This document shows positions 63,004-64,000 of a DNA stretch of 64,000 nt, in pieces. This DNA comes from Ensifer sp. WSM1721. Lineage in GTDB: Bacteria > Pseudomonadota > Alphaproteobacteria > Rhizobiales > Rhizobiaceae. The notes beneath the pieces were generated by a model, which saw only the letters and a list, made by a program, of their open reading frames with translations, was not told the DNA's origin and ran no database searches. Location of the stretch: assembly GCF_000513895.2 (NCBI RefSeq), contig NZ_CP165782.1, positions 682,001-746,000 of the forward strand, written 5' to 3'. Position 1 is the stretch's first letter; each line of letters starts with the position of its first letter. The translations under genes and the position numbers were made by a program.

Positions 63004-63476
63004 AGTTCCTGCTGACCAATCTTGTCTTCACCCTCGTCTGGGGCGCGATCAGTGCCAGTTTCACGCCCGCGAATCTCATTCTCGGCTTTGCCGCTGGTGC
63101 CCTGTCGCTCTGGCTCATCCGGCGCGAGCTGCACCCGGTCACCTACCCGCTGAGGCCGTTGCGGATCCTGCTGCTCGCATTGCTGTTCTTTAGGGAGCTT
63201 GCCGTTTCGGCCACGAAGGTCGCCATTCTTGTCATGCGCTCGAACATGGCGCTGAAACCCGGGATCTTCGCCTATCCGCTGACGGTCAAGGGCGATTTCG
63301 AGATCACCTTGCTCGCCAATCTCATAACCCTTACGCCCGGCACGCTTTCGGTCGACGTTTCGGACGATCGAAAGGTCCTCTATGTCCACGCACTCGACTG
63401 CGCCGATCCGGGCGCATTGAGGCAAGACATTGCCCGCGGCTTCGAACGGCGCATTCGGGAGGCCTTCGAACGATGA
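63000..63476 (+). CDS. mrpE: Mrp/Pha antiporter subunit E
   Basis: 158 residues: N-terminal helices ([18 protein letters not shown]) and the diagnostic [18 protein letters not shown] and YVHALD motifs. Overlaps mrpD and mrpF by ATGA. Confidence 0.93.
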   Translation: MKFLLTNLVFTLVWGAISASFTPANLILGFAAGALSLWLIRRELHPVTYPLRPLRILLLALLFFRELAVSATKVAILVMRSNMALKPGIFAYPLTVKGDFEITLLANLITLTPGTLSVDVSDDRKVLYVHALDCADPGALRQDIARGFERRIREAFER

Positions 63477-63862
63477 TGCCCGCCATGCTTCTGAGCGCCG
63501 CCACAGGCCTGGCGCTGGTGCTCCTCTCTCTCGCATTGTTGATGACGGTATTGCGCATCATTCGCGGGCCGACCCTGCCCGATCGGGTGCTCGGCCTCGA
63601 TATGCTGGTGGCGATCGCGATCGGCCTCATTGCTGTGATCGCGATCAGGACCGGGTTCAACCTCTACATCGATATCGCTATCGCTCTCGGTCTCGTCGGC
63701 TTTCTCGCGACGGTCGCCTTCGCCCGCTTCATCCTCGTGCGCGGCCTCGCGCCGGAGCACGCGCCCCAGGGGGCATCCGCGGCGGCGCCGACAAAGCCAT
63801 CGTCGAAGCAGGTGCGCTCGGGGCAGGCCGGCCGCCGCAAACGCAAGGGGGCGCGCCGATGA
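63473..63862 (+). CDS. mrpF: Mrp/Pha antiporter subunit F
   Basis: 129 residues, three helices with [18 protein letters not shown], the MrpF signature. It has an unusually long basic C-terminal tail (about 30 residues, ending [10 protein letters not shown]) compared with the usual 85-95 residues of MrpF. Overlaps mrpE and mrpG by ATGA. Confidence 0.92.
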   Translation: MMPAMLLSAATGLALVLLSLALLMTVLRIIRGPTLPDRVLGLDMLVAIAIGLIAVIAIRTGFNLYIDIAIALGLVGFLATVAFARFILVRGLAPEHAPQGASAAAPTKPSSKQVRSGQAGRRKRKGARR

Positions 63863-64000
63863 CGGGGCAAGTCAATAGCGGTGTTGCTGCCATCGTTGCG
63901 TTGATCGTCGTCATCGGCGCATGCTTCTCGCTGCTCGCAGCCCTCGGCCTCATCCGATTTCCGGACCTGTACACGCGCATGCATGCCGCCTCGAAAGCGG
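63859..64000 (+). CDS. mrpG: Mrp/Pha antiporter subunit G (partial)
   Basis: First 47 codons only, cut by the window end. It has a first helix and the MrpG segment [20 protein letters not shown]. The start ATG overlaps the mrpF stop. Confidence 0.88.
   Translation, partial: MTGQVNSGVAAIVALIVVIGACFSLLAALGLIRFPDLYTRMHAASKA

Overview
The window reads as chromosomal DNA of a fast-growing rhizobium, most likely Sinorhizobium/Ensifer. The support is a high-GC alphaproteobacterial coding style, a choline-sulfatase operon betI-betC-betB-betA with Cys54 in BetC, a cysH-cysD-cysN block of the Sinorhizobium type, a 200-residue SodB, a PQQ glucose dehydrogenase, a Pha/Mrp antiporter operon, and three families of short hairpin-rich intergenic repeats of the RIME kind. 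No rRNA, tRNA, CRISPR array, transposase or integrase was seen.

Layout. 1-4.2 kb is an accessory segment with AT-richer, different codon use. It holds a TetR regulator divergent from a Tat-exported flavin amine oxidase that resembles nicotine/pseudooxynicotine amine dehydrogenases, then a secreted NTF2-like protein and a small c-type cytochrome whose signal peptide is separated by one extra base. 4.4-7.7 kb is sulfate assimilation (cysHDN). 7.9-8.8 kb is a two-gene insert of unknown function. 8.8-14.4 kb is betICBA, with its operator upstream of betI. 14.5-27 kb mixes stress and membrane genes, two cyclic-di-GMP proteins with different domain orders, a quinone oxidoreductase, an asparaginase, and DeoR, LysR and GST genes. 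27.4-38.4 kb holds an L,D-transpeptidase, the ohrR/ohr peroxide module, a HerA-like ATPase, an aldo/keto reductase, a dehalogenase with trans-aconitate methyltransferase, a zinc alcohol dehydrogenase and an aminotransferase.

38.6-46.2 kb carries sodB, a WYL regulator, a LysE exporter, two c-type cytochrome genes, an acetyltransferase preceded by a complete leader-peptide attenuator, a MerR regulator and membrane glucose dehydrogenase (gcd). 46.5-57.8 kb holds selO, a homocysteine S-methyltransferase with a TetR partner, oligopeptidase B, a LysR/DUF2798/VOC group, and a stress-like run of universal stress protein, DksA-type zinc finger and hemolysin III. 58.3-64 kb is the Mrp (Pha) cation/proton antiporter operon mrpABCDEF plus the start of mrpG, cut by the window end.

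The most notable observations are (i) an apparently leaderless, aromatic-rich leader peptide (MIKNAPISCVYFWLFR) with mutually exclusive hairpins in front of a GNAT gene at 43.0-43.2 kb; (ii) the periplasmic amine dehydrogenase/cytochrome c cassette with twin TetR operators embedded in its promoter and a one-base break in the cytochrome signal peptide; and (iii) intergenic repeats that sit directly on stop codons and, for betI and a DUF1697 gene, supply the end of the reading frame.
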